Below the pieces are notes generated by a model. That model was not told where the DNA came from, did no database searches, and saw only the letters and a program-made list of their open reading frames with translations. This document shows positions 22,601-33,216 of a stretch of DNA of 64,000 nucleotides, in pieces (position 1 is the stretch's first letter; the number at the start of each line of letters is the position of its first letter). This DNA is from Gnetum montanum. Its lineage: Eukaryota; Streptophyta; Gnetopsida; Gnetales; Gnetaceae. The stretch lies in NCBI GenBank assembly GCA_015680685.1, contig MNCI01025435.1, forward strand, positions 102,567-166,566. The letters run 5' to 3'. The position numbers were made by a program, and so were the translations under genes.

Positions 22601-23094
22601 GCGAAGCCCGCCCACAACACTTAGAATTTTTTCACAATTCATGCAGGGGAACTTTTTGAATTTTTTTTCTCTACGACTTGCGATTGAGCGACCCTTGCTT
22701 TTCTAACTATATCTCGCTCGCTGGTACTTCAATTTTCATTTCGTTTGAACCTACTTGAACCCAGAGTGTTCAACTTAGTCGTGGGAGAGGGACATATGCC
22801 AAATAGTGCATAAATTTTTTGGAATTTTTCATCACCCAAAGGACATCATTAAGGGTAATTAATTATAATAATAAGGATAAATTGTGCTGAAAATAATTTC
22901 ATCCCTAGGTACACCGGGAAACTAAAATTGGAAAACCACCTAAGTAATAGGACTCACTATTACAATCATTTGGGAAAGATCACACGAAAATAGAATAAAA
23001 TTGAATTAGTTAAGGCAAGAAGTAAGGTATAACTTAACTTTGGAAACAACCTTACTAACGCTTGGCCCCATGTGATTGCAGATGGCCCTAAAAT

Positions 23095-25775
23095 GTGGAC
23101 AACAGGAAGGTCTTGTTCAAGGTTCAAGTAAATGACCTAGGAAAGGCCAAGAAAAAGTCCCTATCGGACAACATGCATAATAGGAGGAACAATCATTTAA
23201 CATTCATCAAGAGGACCCTCCTACCGTACAGATTGGACAGGCAGAAGGAGGAGCTACTACAGCGCTTGAATAGGGACAACATATCACATTGCCCCAGGAT
23301 TGTGTTCAAGCTATTTACAAAAGATCCACATTCGCTATAGTGATTGTGAAATTAAAATTTGAATCCTTTGCAGAATTTGCTTATGAGGCTATTAGGGATC
23401 ACCTTAAGGGGTCTCCCTTATGGCCTATCCTCTTTGAAAGTGATGCCTGGTACTTGGGAGAGATGTACCAATTTTGGCACAACAAAGAACAAGGCACCAT
23501 TGTTAACATTTGTGGTGTGACAATAGATTTCTCCATGTAGGCCATTTTGGAAATATTGAACCTTCCAAATACAGGGCCCCAGGTTGCTCAGTTGTCTACC
23601 TGTTCAGACCCTGATGTGCGACGAGTTTGGTTGGAAAGGGCATATGGCAGGGATAAGACATTTGGAGAGTTGATGATGGAGGAGAGGAACTACTTCAAAA
23701 TTGAAACGTATCACCTCTTCCCCACGAAGGTATTAAAAAGAATCTCAACGTATGCGACAAGAGGATGTGCAGTGCTGATGGGAAAGGTTAATGCTAACTT
23801 GCATCATCTTTACTTAATGGAGATCCTAAGGCAGTTCAAGGAATGAAAGATAAGGAAGATGGCGTTGTCCTTCCCTTGTCTTATCAGAAAGCTATGTTGA
23901 CGTGTTGGTATTAGAGGATACACTAATGATGTCCTCTGAAAAGCCCAAAATGCTTCCTATGTTGAACTGTTAAAGCCACCAGCCGCGAGGAAAATCACTG
24001 GTGAGACATTGGGGCCAGAACAAGATGAACAATAGTCGGTTGGACCAACTGCAACTCAACTTGCAGGACCCAGCCAACTTCCAAGTACAAGACCTAGCCA
24101 AAAATAGGAAGCAAGGCCTAGCATGGACCAAGATCAACCACTGTTGCCGCAAGATTACAGACCGTCGATGAGCCATCTCAGGGCCATCGCTGAGATGGTC
24201 AATTGGGGAAGTCGTGATGACGCAAATCTCTTCCACATCATTGATGATGCCATATAGCACATAGTTTCTTTGGATCATATAAGGGGTGAAGTGTCTATTC
24301 ATACAGGAGGAGAGGAAAGTACTTGGTCACAATAGATCTTAGGAAACACGACATCTTTCCAAGTGTAATTAGAAATGGGTGAAGGGGCCACTGTGGTGGT
24401 TATGCAATACTAGGATGCTGTGGGAGCTACAGAAGTGGTCACAGACCATATTAAAGAATCATTCAATGTACCTATTGTACCACTGATAGATCTTACGGGA
24501 GCATGGGATGCTCAAACTTTGGCTGGAACCTTAATGACTCCTGCAGAACATGAGGATGCGCTTGATTGATTGCTACAAAAGGAAAAATAATGACGTCTCT
24601 GTTTGACATCTCTCAAGATGTTACAACACTTCAATTAGACCTCATTTCCACTAAGGGGAAGTTGGTCTTAACAGAAGTGAGGGTCGAGCATGCTAAAGCA
24701 GAGGTGTAGAAATTACAAGAGTAGCTCGTGGCCCTACAAGCAGCACAGCAGGACCCTTTGCAATTTGTTCTTGCAGACTAGCTAGAAAATTTCAAAACTG
24801 AGCAACTAACCAAGCTACTAACAGAGAATAAAAAGGTGGCTCAAGAAAAAGAGAAGGCTGTTTTGGGGTGCCTCTACAGCACAGGCATAAACTCATGCGC
24901 ATATCAAGGCACTCAAAGCCTTACAGGAGGAAAATAAGTAGCTTGTTGCTGACAACCTTCGGTTGATTGCTATGGAGAAGAAAAATAATGTTCTCGAAGA
25001 ACATTTCTATCAGTTGCGAGAACAGTTCATCCAAGTCAACCAAGACATGAGCCGTTTAGCCAGGGAGAACCGAACCCTCTCAATGGAGGAGGTACACGCA
25101 ATTCGTCAAAAGACAGCTATCGAAATAAGCGCATGAAAAAATGAGGCTAAATGGCATGAAAAGATAAAGGAGCACTTTCGAGACTAAGTGGAGATGTACA
25201 AAGAGATCCATATGGCCAAGGCCCACATCAACATTATCAGTGCTCAACACATTGATTGGTGGACCATATTGGACACATATGCCTTTTCCCACCAGGCGGA
25301 AGTTAAGAACCGGGACGTGTAGATCCAAGATCTTACAGAATACATGGAGTTGGAAAACTTATAGTATGCCAACCTTGCCATGTTAACAGCAGGGCACCTG
25401 AGAACAGAGCTCAAGCAACAGGTAGCTACCACCTACATCAAATATGAAACAGAATTTGTAGAACGCCAGAAGATATTGCAAAAATTGGAGATTGCAAATT
25501 CTGAACTTGAGGTGGTGAAAGCAAGCTACCAAGGCCAAAAAGGTATCACAACAGATTTGGCTCGATGGCTTGCAGATTTTCAAGAATACAGAGACAAAGC
25601 CAGAGCCTACGAGGAGGAACGACGGGTATTCGCAGCTTGGTATGTCAAGGCCAATCAAATGTTTCCGCAACTGCCCTGTCTGTGGGAGGTGCTAACTCCA
25701 TCAAACATTAGAACATTAGCATGGATGGCACAAGACCCCTGGACCAAAGAGGAGAAGCTCCAGGACATACTCTAA
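23095..25775 (+). pseudogene. A accessory ORF: PF20167-like domain plus coiled coil
   Basis: N-terminal part (23095-23846, one frameshift near 23300 and a stop at 23538) has YRLDRQKEELLQRL, then GSPLWPILFESDAWYLGEMY, NICGVTIDFSM, AILEILNLPNTGPQ and a C-terminal helix ending LMEILRQFKE. The order resembles the plant-transposon-protein domain found in many gypsy elements (PF20167, from memory). From 24590 to 25775 a long heptad-type region follows (LQLDLISTKGKL, RLARENRTLSMEEV, EFVERQKILQKLEIANSELE), ending in an unbroken 131-residue open frame from 25380 with YVKANQMFPQLPCLW and a stop at 25773. No catalytic motif, signal peptide or membrane segment was seen. It lies in the env position between gag and the 3' LTR. 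Role unknown. Confidence 0.65.
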
Positions 25776-26009
25776 TGCCATAAAGTCTCAAAACCTAGAG
25801 CACAAGACAAAGGGAAAACACCAATGGAGGAGCCACTGCCACCAGGAACTACATGAGTTTCATAAATTTTGTAGTTGTAGCACATTCTTTGTGTTGTGTC
25901 TCAATTTGTTTTTCATTCCACACTACGACATAAACCCATTTTCATCATCCAATAATCCCATACCTATCTGCTGTGTAATCACTGTAACTCGAGGACAAGT
26001 TTTCATTCA

Positions 26010-26021
26010 GTTGTGGGGGTA
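26010..26021 (+). other. Polypurine tract of element A
   Basis: AGTTGTGGGGGTA directly precedes the 3' LTR start TGATGAGT at 26022. B has the equivalent CATGGGGGTA on the minus strand. It would prime plus-strand synthesis. Confidence 0.75.
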
Positions 26022-26839
26022 TGATGAGTCGCATTTTGATCAACTGCGATATCGAGTACGTGATATCGTAGTCCAAAAGTGATATCGCATACGTGATATT
26101 GCAGCATGTCTCCTCATATATAAATAAGAGGTAGACAGATCAATTAGAGTAGTAAGTAGTTCTTAGTTAAGTGTTTAATTTCTTTCTCTCAACCCTTTTC
26201 CTCTCAGTGTATGCCTACAGTGTGGTGATTGTAATAGTACATCATCCTTTATTCGAGTGTGATGTACTTGGACACACACATGATAGGAAATAGAGATCAA
26301 GATTACTTCATCATTGTAGCATTTACTTAGTTTAATTATTTATTTAATTGTTATTTATTGTTTTCCTAGTTAATCTCTCTCATCCTTAAACTGATGTTAA
26401 ACACGGAATGAGTACTACTTGATTACGAGCATTTAAGTGTGACTACTTGGTAACGCAGTAGCATACCTAGGATTTGCGCTTGGTAATCCTAGTGGTAGTC
26501 ATGCATGAAGTCCAAGATGTGTATAGATAATCAAGGAATGGATGCTCATCGCACTTAGGCTAGCTTAGATTCTCTCTCACCCTTCTCTCTTATCTTAGTT
26601 AATATTATCTTCCATTGCCTTCAGTAGTAGCATTAGATTAGAAAACACATCATACACCTCACTCTGGGTTAAACCATACATGACAAAGCTAATACTAGTC
26701 GAGGTGGGAAGACAATGAACTGAGACCTAAGGCTAACTGTCTAGATGCCAAAACTAGTCCATCTGCGGAGTTCGACCGGATCACATGTGTAATGCTCATA
26801 TTCGTATGGTTGAGTGTAGGGGTACTTCGCCACTCATCA
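26022..26839 (+). repeat. 3' LTR of element A
   Basis: 818 bp. It keeps the full cluster of GATATCG/GATATTG repeats (26045-26100) upstream of the TATA box, which is partly deleted in the 5' LTR. It is followed by the ACAAT target duplication. Confidence 0.95.
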
Positions 26840-26844
26840 ACAAT

Positions 26845-27126
26845 GCACTCAAGTAGAAAGGCATAGTGAGTATTGAATCCCATTGAAGTCATAACCTTTT
26901 CTAACCATTTGAATCTTTTCAAAGTTTGGAAACTACCAAGGTTAAGAGTTTGTTATAGTTTAACTATATGAAAAAGAGACCTCATACTTCCAAAACTAGG
27001 AAGACCTTAGAGTTTGTGGATGGGTGGGTGATGTGGAATCACTACATGTTCCATGAGAAATAACTTTTTCTTAGTCATCAGTCATCAAAATTCAAAAGTA
27101 GAAATTAGACATTAGCAATCAAAAGC
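26845..27126 (-). other. C spacer island between insertions A and B
   Basis: Only about 290 bp of element C is left between the two nested insertions. It starts GCACTCAAGTAGAAAGG, continuing the sequence interrupted at 18200, and aligns with B's spacer at 29385-29660 (AGCACTCAAGAGAATGG, GACATTAGCAATCA). Confidence 0.75.
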
Positions 27127-27263
27127 ATTAATGATGAGTGACGAGGTACCCCTACACTCAACCATACAAATATGAGCGTAACACGCGCGATCTGGTCGAA
27201 CTCTATAGACTAAATGCCTACACGCCTCATGGAACACTTAAGGTTAATTATTTGTTGTCTTCC

Positions 27264-27307
27264 CAGACTTACTTGTATTTTTCACAGTGTATGGTTAAGT
27301 AAGTCTG
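27264..27307 (-). promoter_or_regulatory. LTR stem-loop, perfect 11-bp stem (B)
   Basis: Arms CAGACTTACTT (27264-27274) and AAGTAAGTCTG (27297-27307), all paired, with a 22-nt loop starting AACCATAC on the sense strand. The copy at 1-201 has G-C where this one has A-T at stem position 8. Confidence 0.7.
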
Positions 27308-27874
27308 AGGTATATGATTTTTATATCTTTTTATGTTTTATCTCCTATGCTATTGGGGTAAAGGGTTGAGAGACTAATTGACTAACTCTAACTAACGAAC
27401 TAAGTCTAAATTAACCTAGCATCAGCATCTGTTCCCACTTACCGTTCACACCCTGAACAAATGCAACTATGGTTACCAAACGCTAGTCGTTGTTGGGATC
27501 ACCACGCGTAATGCACGTGCTCGAAGCGGTCGTCCTGAGGCACTTAACTAGGAGAGAAGGGTTGAGAAAGATTTAATTCCTAATAAAGCATTTAAATGGA
27601 AAATAGTAAATAACAATAAATAAAATCCTAATTAGCCTATTCCATGCACTGCAAGGTTTATCCAAGAAGTTTGTCTTTATTTTTGTACACAAACTTGTGT
27701 TCAGGTACAATGTTTGCTCGAATAAAGATTCGTTCACTTTCGAGTTCCTACTACGGGTACATGGAAAATATTCTATCTTTGGAGAGATCAAACTGGCAGA
27801 GTTTCACTACGGTCTAAGCCTAGGATGGAAAACAACGGAGATCCGCCTCTTATTTATAGATATGATGGCGGACT

Positions 27875-27898
27875 GCGATATCGCGTACGCGATATCGC
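27875..27898. repeat. Perfect 24-bp palindrome in U3
   Basis: Two GCGATATCGC decamers, each a palindrome, surround GTAC to make one 24-bp perfect palindrome. Further GATAT(C/T)G units follow to 27952. It lies just upstream of the TATA box on the sense strand. Confidence 0.9.
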
Positions 27899-27961
27899 GG
27901 GGGACAACACGATATTGCGAGGGATGTGATATCGAGACGACCACGATATCGAATCCCATCA

Positions 27962-30270
27962 TACCCCCATGACTAAATGAAAACTCTTCCTCGAGTTCCT
28001 TACAATAATATTGGGAAGGTATGGGATTATTGACTTAAATGGAACTAATGGGATGACATGTGAATGGATCATCATTACAAGACACAACAAAACTGGTGTT
28101 CATAACAACAAGGGTGAACACCTTATTACATTGACATCAAGCCTCATTTGACAGCTAAGAAAGAGAGAGAGAGAGAGAAAGAAGTGTCACTGCTGCCAAC
28201 GCCAAGATTGCACCTTTCGTTGTTCATCCGTAAGCGTGCCATCGATCTTGCTCCTTACATAGCTTCTTCAGCACCGCTCCATTCAAAGTGTTATCTCTAG
28301 ATCCAATCCATTGTTGCATGATCTCCATCTACATACATAACACAATCTTTATATTAGCAAGGGTAAATGAATTTCAATGTAGTTGATACCTTACTTTGGT
28401 GAAAGGTGCATTGGCTAAGTTGTGGTATGGCTGATACGAGTCTAGAGATATAATATTGATGACTATCGAAGGTGTAGGGGTTAGGAGAAAATCAAAAAAA
28501 TTGGGCCCCATACCCCCATGACTAATTGCGAACCTCCGGTAGCGATTGAATGGAGAAAGAAAAAGAACAAGAAAGATGGAGAAAAGGAGACAACTGTAAC
28601 GTCAATGATATGGATGTCAAGATGGAAATGAACAAAATAATATGGGTTGCAAAAATGTTAGGGAAATGAATTTAACGGATGCACCAAATAGGAATGTGAG
28701 TGGGTCCTCCCCAAAGCAGGCTCATGCCCTTAATGCCCTGACAAACCCACATTCAAAGAATCCATAGGCTCTGGGAATGTCATTTGGAACAAGAGTTAAA
28801 GTCTTAACCACAAGAATTTACTGCAAAGAAAACAATGCATCTACCAAGATATACACTAATGATACAACTGGCAATGAGGTGAACAATGGAGAGAAGGATG
28901 GAGAGAAGAGAATGGAATGGAATCTCAAGAACAAGGTGGTGTACAGTCCCTTGTGTAGTTCATGATTAATGTGACTTAGCAGATCTCATTCCAGCTTTGG
29001 CCTCAAACAAACCACATCTAGTGACTTCACATCAATGCATTCAGCCAATCCATCCTCTTGAAGTGACAAGAATGCCTTTCCCAAGAGCTACCACCATTTC
29101 AACGAAACGAATGAGGAGAGAATGGGAAGCAAGGAGGGCCTTAGTTAGAGGGCACATTTTTAGTTCCATAACCAGTGCTTGTAGCCCAAGTGATTATTTT
29201 GTCTAAGGGGTGTGCTTTGATTTCTCACTTTTTTTTTTGTTTTTTTCCTTTCATTTTTCATTTTTGTGTTTTGTGTTTTTATGCGTGAGAACCACACCAT
29301 GCAAAGACTTCTTATTTTTATTTTCTTAGCTTCCCAATAATTGGGTAATGTTGAAACGGTAAGAAAACTTAAGAAGAAAATATCCAAGCACTCAAGAGAA
29401 TGGCCAACACAAATGCATCAAGTTCCCTTGAAGTCACACCCTGTTCAATCCTTGAGTCCTTCCTTAGTTTGAGAAGTACCCAGTCACCGATTCATTAATG
29501 TTCTTATTTAGAAAGGGATGGTACATTTCCAAGCTGAGAGAGACCATAGAACTGGTGGATGAATGGATGAAGTGAAATCATTTCCTATCATATCAAAAGA
29601 ACCATACCTTAGTGTCAACATCATGACTTAAAGGTAAAAACCAAACATTAGCAATCAATAGGAGAACGGTTCATACCATCATAAAGAACACTTATTGGGT
29701 GACAAACTTTCAGGGTGGATAACACACACACAAACAGAGACAAAAAATGAAAAGGTATAATGATGTTGTAAAACAAAAATAAGAAAAGTTAAAGAAATTT
29801 GTAAAAAAAAAGGGTAAAAAATGTGTAAAACAAAAATGTGCAAAACAAAATTGTGTAAAACAAAAACATGTAAAACAAAAACTTAAAAAGAATTGAGGGC
29901 CCCCAAATGATTAGCATAGGTGGCCATCTCCCCCATGACTGAATGGAAAGGGAGAGATTCGAAATAACGAGCACCTGTTTGAATTTCTTAGAAGTGCCCA
30001 ACTTCTCCCCATTGATGTTTTTAGAGTAAGGGGTGGAAGTCGGTGACGCTCATATTCCAAGGTATCTATGCCTTTGTTGTTGGCATGGGTTATTTCCCCA
30101 GTTCGTTCCATGCATGTTTGTCAGTTGCTCTTTCGACTAGCTGTCAACCATGGGGGTGTCTACTATTGGTTGTGTGGTTGCTACATACAGGCATTTTTGT
30201 CTCACAGTTTCAAGGGAACACCTATTGCATGGAGGAGATGTTGTGCATTCCTCCATGTCATCACCCGATG
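27962..30270 (-). other. B 3' spacer and UTR with repeated purine tracts
   Basis: Non-coding. It contains the polypurine tract next to the LTR (TACCCCCATGACTAAATG on the + strand at 27962), a near-identical second copy at 28510 and a third variant at 29931. It also has a (GA)8 tract at 28163-28178 and a loose minisatellite of about 15 bp (TGTGTAAAACAAAAA) at 29822-29882. The part 28570-29990 aligns with C's spacer. Confidence 0.6.
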
Positions 30271-30277
30271 AATCACT

Positions 30278-30934
30278 TTATGTGGTGCATGGAACTTTCT
30301 TCTTCTTGATCTTTTCATAAATATTTACGTTAGATATATCCAAGGAAAGATCGCGAATCCCTAGGCATGCATCTATTGTACTTAGCCATGCCCTTCCCAT
30401 TATAATTGGGAAGCCTCCATTATTATTGTTGACTTCTATCACCAGGAAGTTAGCTGGGTATGACCAACCATACACAGTGGTAACTATGTCCTCCACCAAT
30501 CCCAAGGGAATGGTGATGGACTGGTGGGGTAGGTTCCAGGCTTGATACATTTCTTGTGAAATTAAGTTGACTTTGGAACCTGAGTCAAGAAGAGCCTTAT
30601 GTGGTTTGTTCCTAGAGACTTGTAAATAGATTAAGGGGCTTCTAGGATCAGAGAGTTTCCTAGGAAGGTGGCCTACCTTGATCCAGTAGGTTATGGTATG
30701 CGTTAACATAACCATATGCATGAAGCTCTGTTGTTGGACAGAAGGGAGCTCCAAAGTCTTGTTTGTCAGAGGAGCATACATAGACTCAACCACTTGTTGT
30801 TGTGAGAGCTTGTCTGGGCTTTTGGTTCTGAAGAAAGGTCTTCTCCTTTTACGGTTGTTATAACCAGTAGTGGGTTGAATGTTTACGGCTCTTNCTCGAA
30901 CTTGGTAGTGATATTGGGGGGTTGTGTGACCCAT
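30278..30934 (-). pseudogene. Element B aspartic protease with linker
   Basis: Open for 218 residues. It processes the gag polyprotein in this family. The N-terminal linker is basic (NRKRRRPFFR). The retropepsin-like domain has ALLDSGSKVNLISQEMYQAW (catalytic DSGS), IPLGLVEDI, PANFLVIEV and PIIMGRAWLSTIDA, the usual order of active-site loop, strands and the ILGRPFL-like motif. It is the best preserved enzyme domain in the window. One undetermined base (N at 30894) gives an X in the linker. C's protease (37440-38020) is a decayed version. Gag lies upstream in other frames, so translation would need a shift, or the frames separated after death. Confidence 0.85.
30894..30894. other. Undetermined base (N)
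   Basis: A single N in CTTNCTCG within the gag-protease linker of element B: an assembly or consensus ambiguity. Confidence 0.99.
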
Positions 30935-31030
30935 GGAGTCACTTGGAGAAATCAGCTGCTACACGTAGTATCCATATGGGTCTGGCTGCCGGTAAGGGTA
31001 CTGTTGTTTTGGCGATGGAATCCCCCATGA

Positions 31031-33070
31031 CTATGGGTATTGCCACTGCTGATGTTGTTCGATGGGTTGTGGTGGAGTTCCACTTGGATAATACATCAAT
31101 GGTTGGTGAAAATGCCTTGGGTTACCTTGGGGATAAGGTAACCTTCGAGGTTTTTTCCGTTTATTAAGTCTTGGGTTGAGTGCATACACCCCTGACTCTT
31201 GTAGATGTGAGATGATTGGACAACATCTCTTAGGATGGTCATATTGGCAGATCTCACATCCACTGTCATCGTCTGTGTCTGAGTCCAAAACCTCATCAAA
31301 GATAGTTATTTTCCCCTTACCCTTGTCACGTGCAGGGCCTAAATCTCTCTGCTTTTTCTTGTCCTTGTCACTACTTTGTTTCTTCTTAGACTCCTCTACA
31401 ATCTTTAGGATAGTTTTAAGTTTACTATCTAAGGAGCTCCATACTTCATCTACCTTAGCCGATACTTCTGTTGTTAGCTTTTGAAGCGACAAGGTTTTTC
31501 GGTTCACCAACTCTTCGAGTGATGACTCATCCTCTTCATCACAAAATCTCACTCCCTTCTTTTGAAGAGAGGGATCACGGTTATATTCTTCCACACTTTT
31601 CCTTTTTCATAGTTCACCTTCTTCTTTTGCTACTTGTTCCAACAAGCGATGTATCTCATGGGATCTAAGTTCTGATAATCTCCCTTGGGCATAAGTCCCA
31701 AGGGTTCTCCTAGTTTCATACCTTAGCCCATCCATGATGTGGCGAAGTTGATCCTGCTGTGCGTAACCATGGCTTAGGCAATGATGTAACAATGTGTAGT
31801 AGCGGCCCATGGCAGCATCCAAGGGTTCATGATTACCTTGCTTCCATCCTTGGATCTGCTTACGCAAATTAGACACTCTGGAGTACGTTTGATATTTATC
31901 ATTGAAGAGTTCTAACATTGTACTCCACCTCCTAATGGTTTCCAGTTCTAAGGACTGGTACCAACTCTCTACTTCCTTTATGAGTGTCCTGGGAAATAAC
32001 TTTAGTTTTTCCCACTCATTTTCTATGTTTTGCAAGGTGCAGGCATCATGAAATGCCTGTAAATGATGTTGCGGATCTGCGTTGTATCCCCCCTCAAAGC
32101 ATGGGATATTGTTCATGTCTAAGCATTTGACCCAACTATCTCTTTGATGCCTTGTTAGGATTCTCACTGCCTTCGTGATGTCTAGCATACTTTGGGTTGC
32201 AAGTAGGGGTTCGTCATGATCATCTCTTTCATGACGTCTATGGTGTCTACATTGTTCCCTACTTTCCCTTCATTCATGCCCTTGTCCTCTCTCTCAACAC
32301 TCTCATCAAGGTCTCTCATTTTGTCTACCTCTATCCTCACCATTATTCTCTCTATGACTATGCCTAGAGGTGGAAGGAGAGGGTGAATGATGTGAAGAAG
32401 GGGAAGAAGAAGGAGAACCATCGCTATGATGATGTTTCCTACCTTCTCTTCTGTGGCTTTGGCCCCGATCGTGATGACAATCTAAGTGCCCATCCTTATC
32501 ATGTATTGTTATTCCCTCAGTGAACAGCTAGTGTTCACGAGGATCAGAACTAGGGTTGTGTATTGTGGAGCATAGGTTCTGATGCCCTACCTCCTCACTA
32601 TCGTTAGAAGGGGGAACATCTTTCGATAGAGAACCCATTATAAGTGGTTCACCATCTCCAATTTCATTGAGGATGTGCGGGACCTCTCTTCCCTTCAATA
32701 GTGTATGTTGGCTCTCCTGCCTTGAGTCCCTCATACATTGTAAAGCTATGGGATGGTAATCCCTTATGTCAAAATCACTTGCAACGTATTCAGCGTAGAG
32801 CTGAGTCATGCCGATCTATGCCAAAGCACAAAGGAGCATGTTGGGGAATGCACGATCTGGAGGTAACACAAGGTTACCTTGCAAGTTTCTCTAGCACATT
32901 TGCTTATCTTGATGGAAGATAAAAGTAAACTTTGGTATATACTCATTGGGATGAGTATATTCCACCCTATATTGTTGAGTAATTGGCTGATTTAGGTTAT
33001 GCATTTTAGATTGCCAACTGTCTCTAGTATTGTCCCTAGGTGGTGTAATGCTCTTGTGAGAAGAAGACAT
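31031..33070 (-). pseudogene. gag: Element B gag
   Basis: The start at 33070 (MSSSHKSITPPRDNTRDSW) is the first ATG after the primer site. An acidic then His/Arg/Ser-rich N-terminal part (32160-32810, GREVPHILNEIGDGEPLIMG) leads into the core at 32188-31607: RLDMNN-like LDMNNIPCFEGGY, AFHDACTLQNIE, ESWYQSLELETIRRWSTMLE, LRKQIQGWKQGNHEPLDAA. This is a Retrotrans_gag-type domain. After a stop at 31604 the C-terminal part (31594-31031) has a coiled-coil stretch, an acidic patch and the knuckle CEICQYDHPKRCCPI, then a Pro/Gln-rich tail. Single stops near 32900 and 32510, and a frame change near 32180, break it. Confidence 0.85.
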
Positions 33071-33196
33071 TGTTATTTACTTCGATGTGCTAATTAACCA
33101 TTATAATTTTTTTCTTATTTAATTAACCCTAAGGTTCATTTAAGCTCCCAACGATGTGAATGATCTCTTATGTTCTACTTAGTGCACAAACACTTA

Positions 33197-33216
33197 GTCC
33201 TCGACAACGGTGCCAA
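33197..33216 (-). other. Primer binding site of B, tRNA-Asp type
   Basis: The minus strand reads TTGGCACCGTTGTCGAGGAC next to the 5' LTR, matching the 3' end of plant tRNA-Asp with a few changes. Confidence 0.8.

Larger units (their letters stand above)
18201..26839 (+). mobile_element. Element A: complete non-autonomous gypsy element (gag + accessory ORF)
   Basis: 8.6-kb element bounded by TGATGAGT...ACTCATCA LTRs and perfect 5-bp target duplications ACAAT at 18196-18200 and 26840-26844. It has a tRNA-Asp primer site after the 5' LTR and a polypurine tract before the 3' LTR. The internal region carries gag and a long accessory ORF. No protease, RT, RNase H or integrase signature was found, so it would have needed enzymes from a relative such as C. 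It is inserted in C's spacer in opposite orientation. The LTRs differ by scattered transitions and a 47-bp deletion in the 5' copy. Confidence 0.9.
27132..27961 (-). repeat. 3' LTR of element B
   Basis: 830 bp, from TGATGAGTGACGAGGTACC to CGAATCCCATCA on the + strand. It carries the full GATATCG cluster (27875-27952), including a perfect 24-bp palindrome, next to the TATA box at 27851-27858 (minus strand). Confidence 0.95.

Noticed and set aside
23970-25670. Minus-strand open frames (for example 23970-24302, 25383-25670) as genes
   Set aside because: They are shadows of the accessory ORF on the + strand and have no features of their own.
23095-25775. Env-like glycoprotein, because of the position after gag/pol
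   Set aside because: No signal peptide, transmembrane segment or cleavage motif is visible; the domain and coiled coil fit another type of accessory protein better.
30922-31668. + strand open frames overlapping B's gag and protease
   Set aside because: Antisense shadows of gag and protease, which have clear domain motifs on the minus strand.
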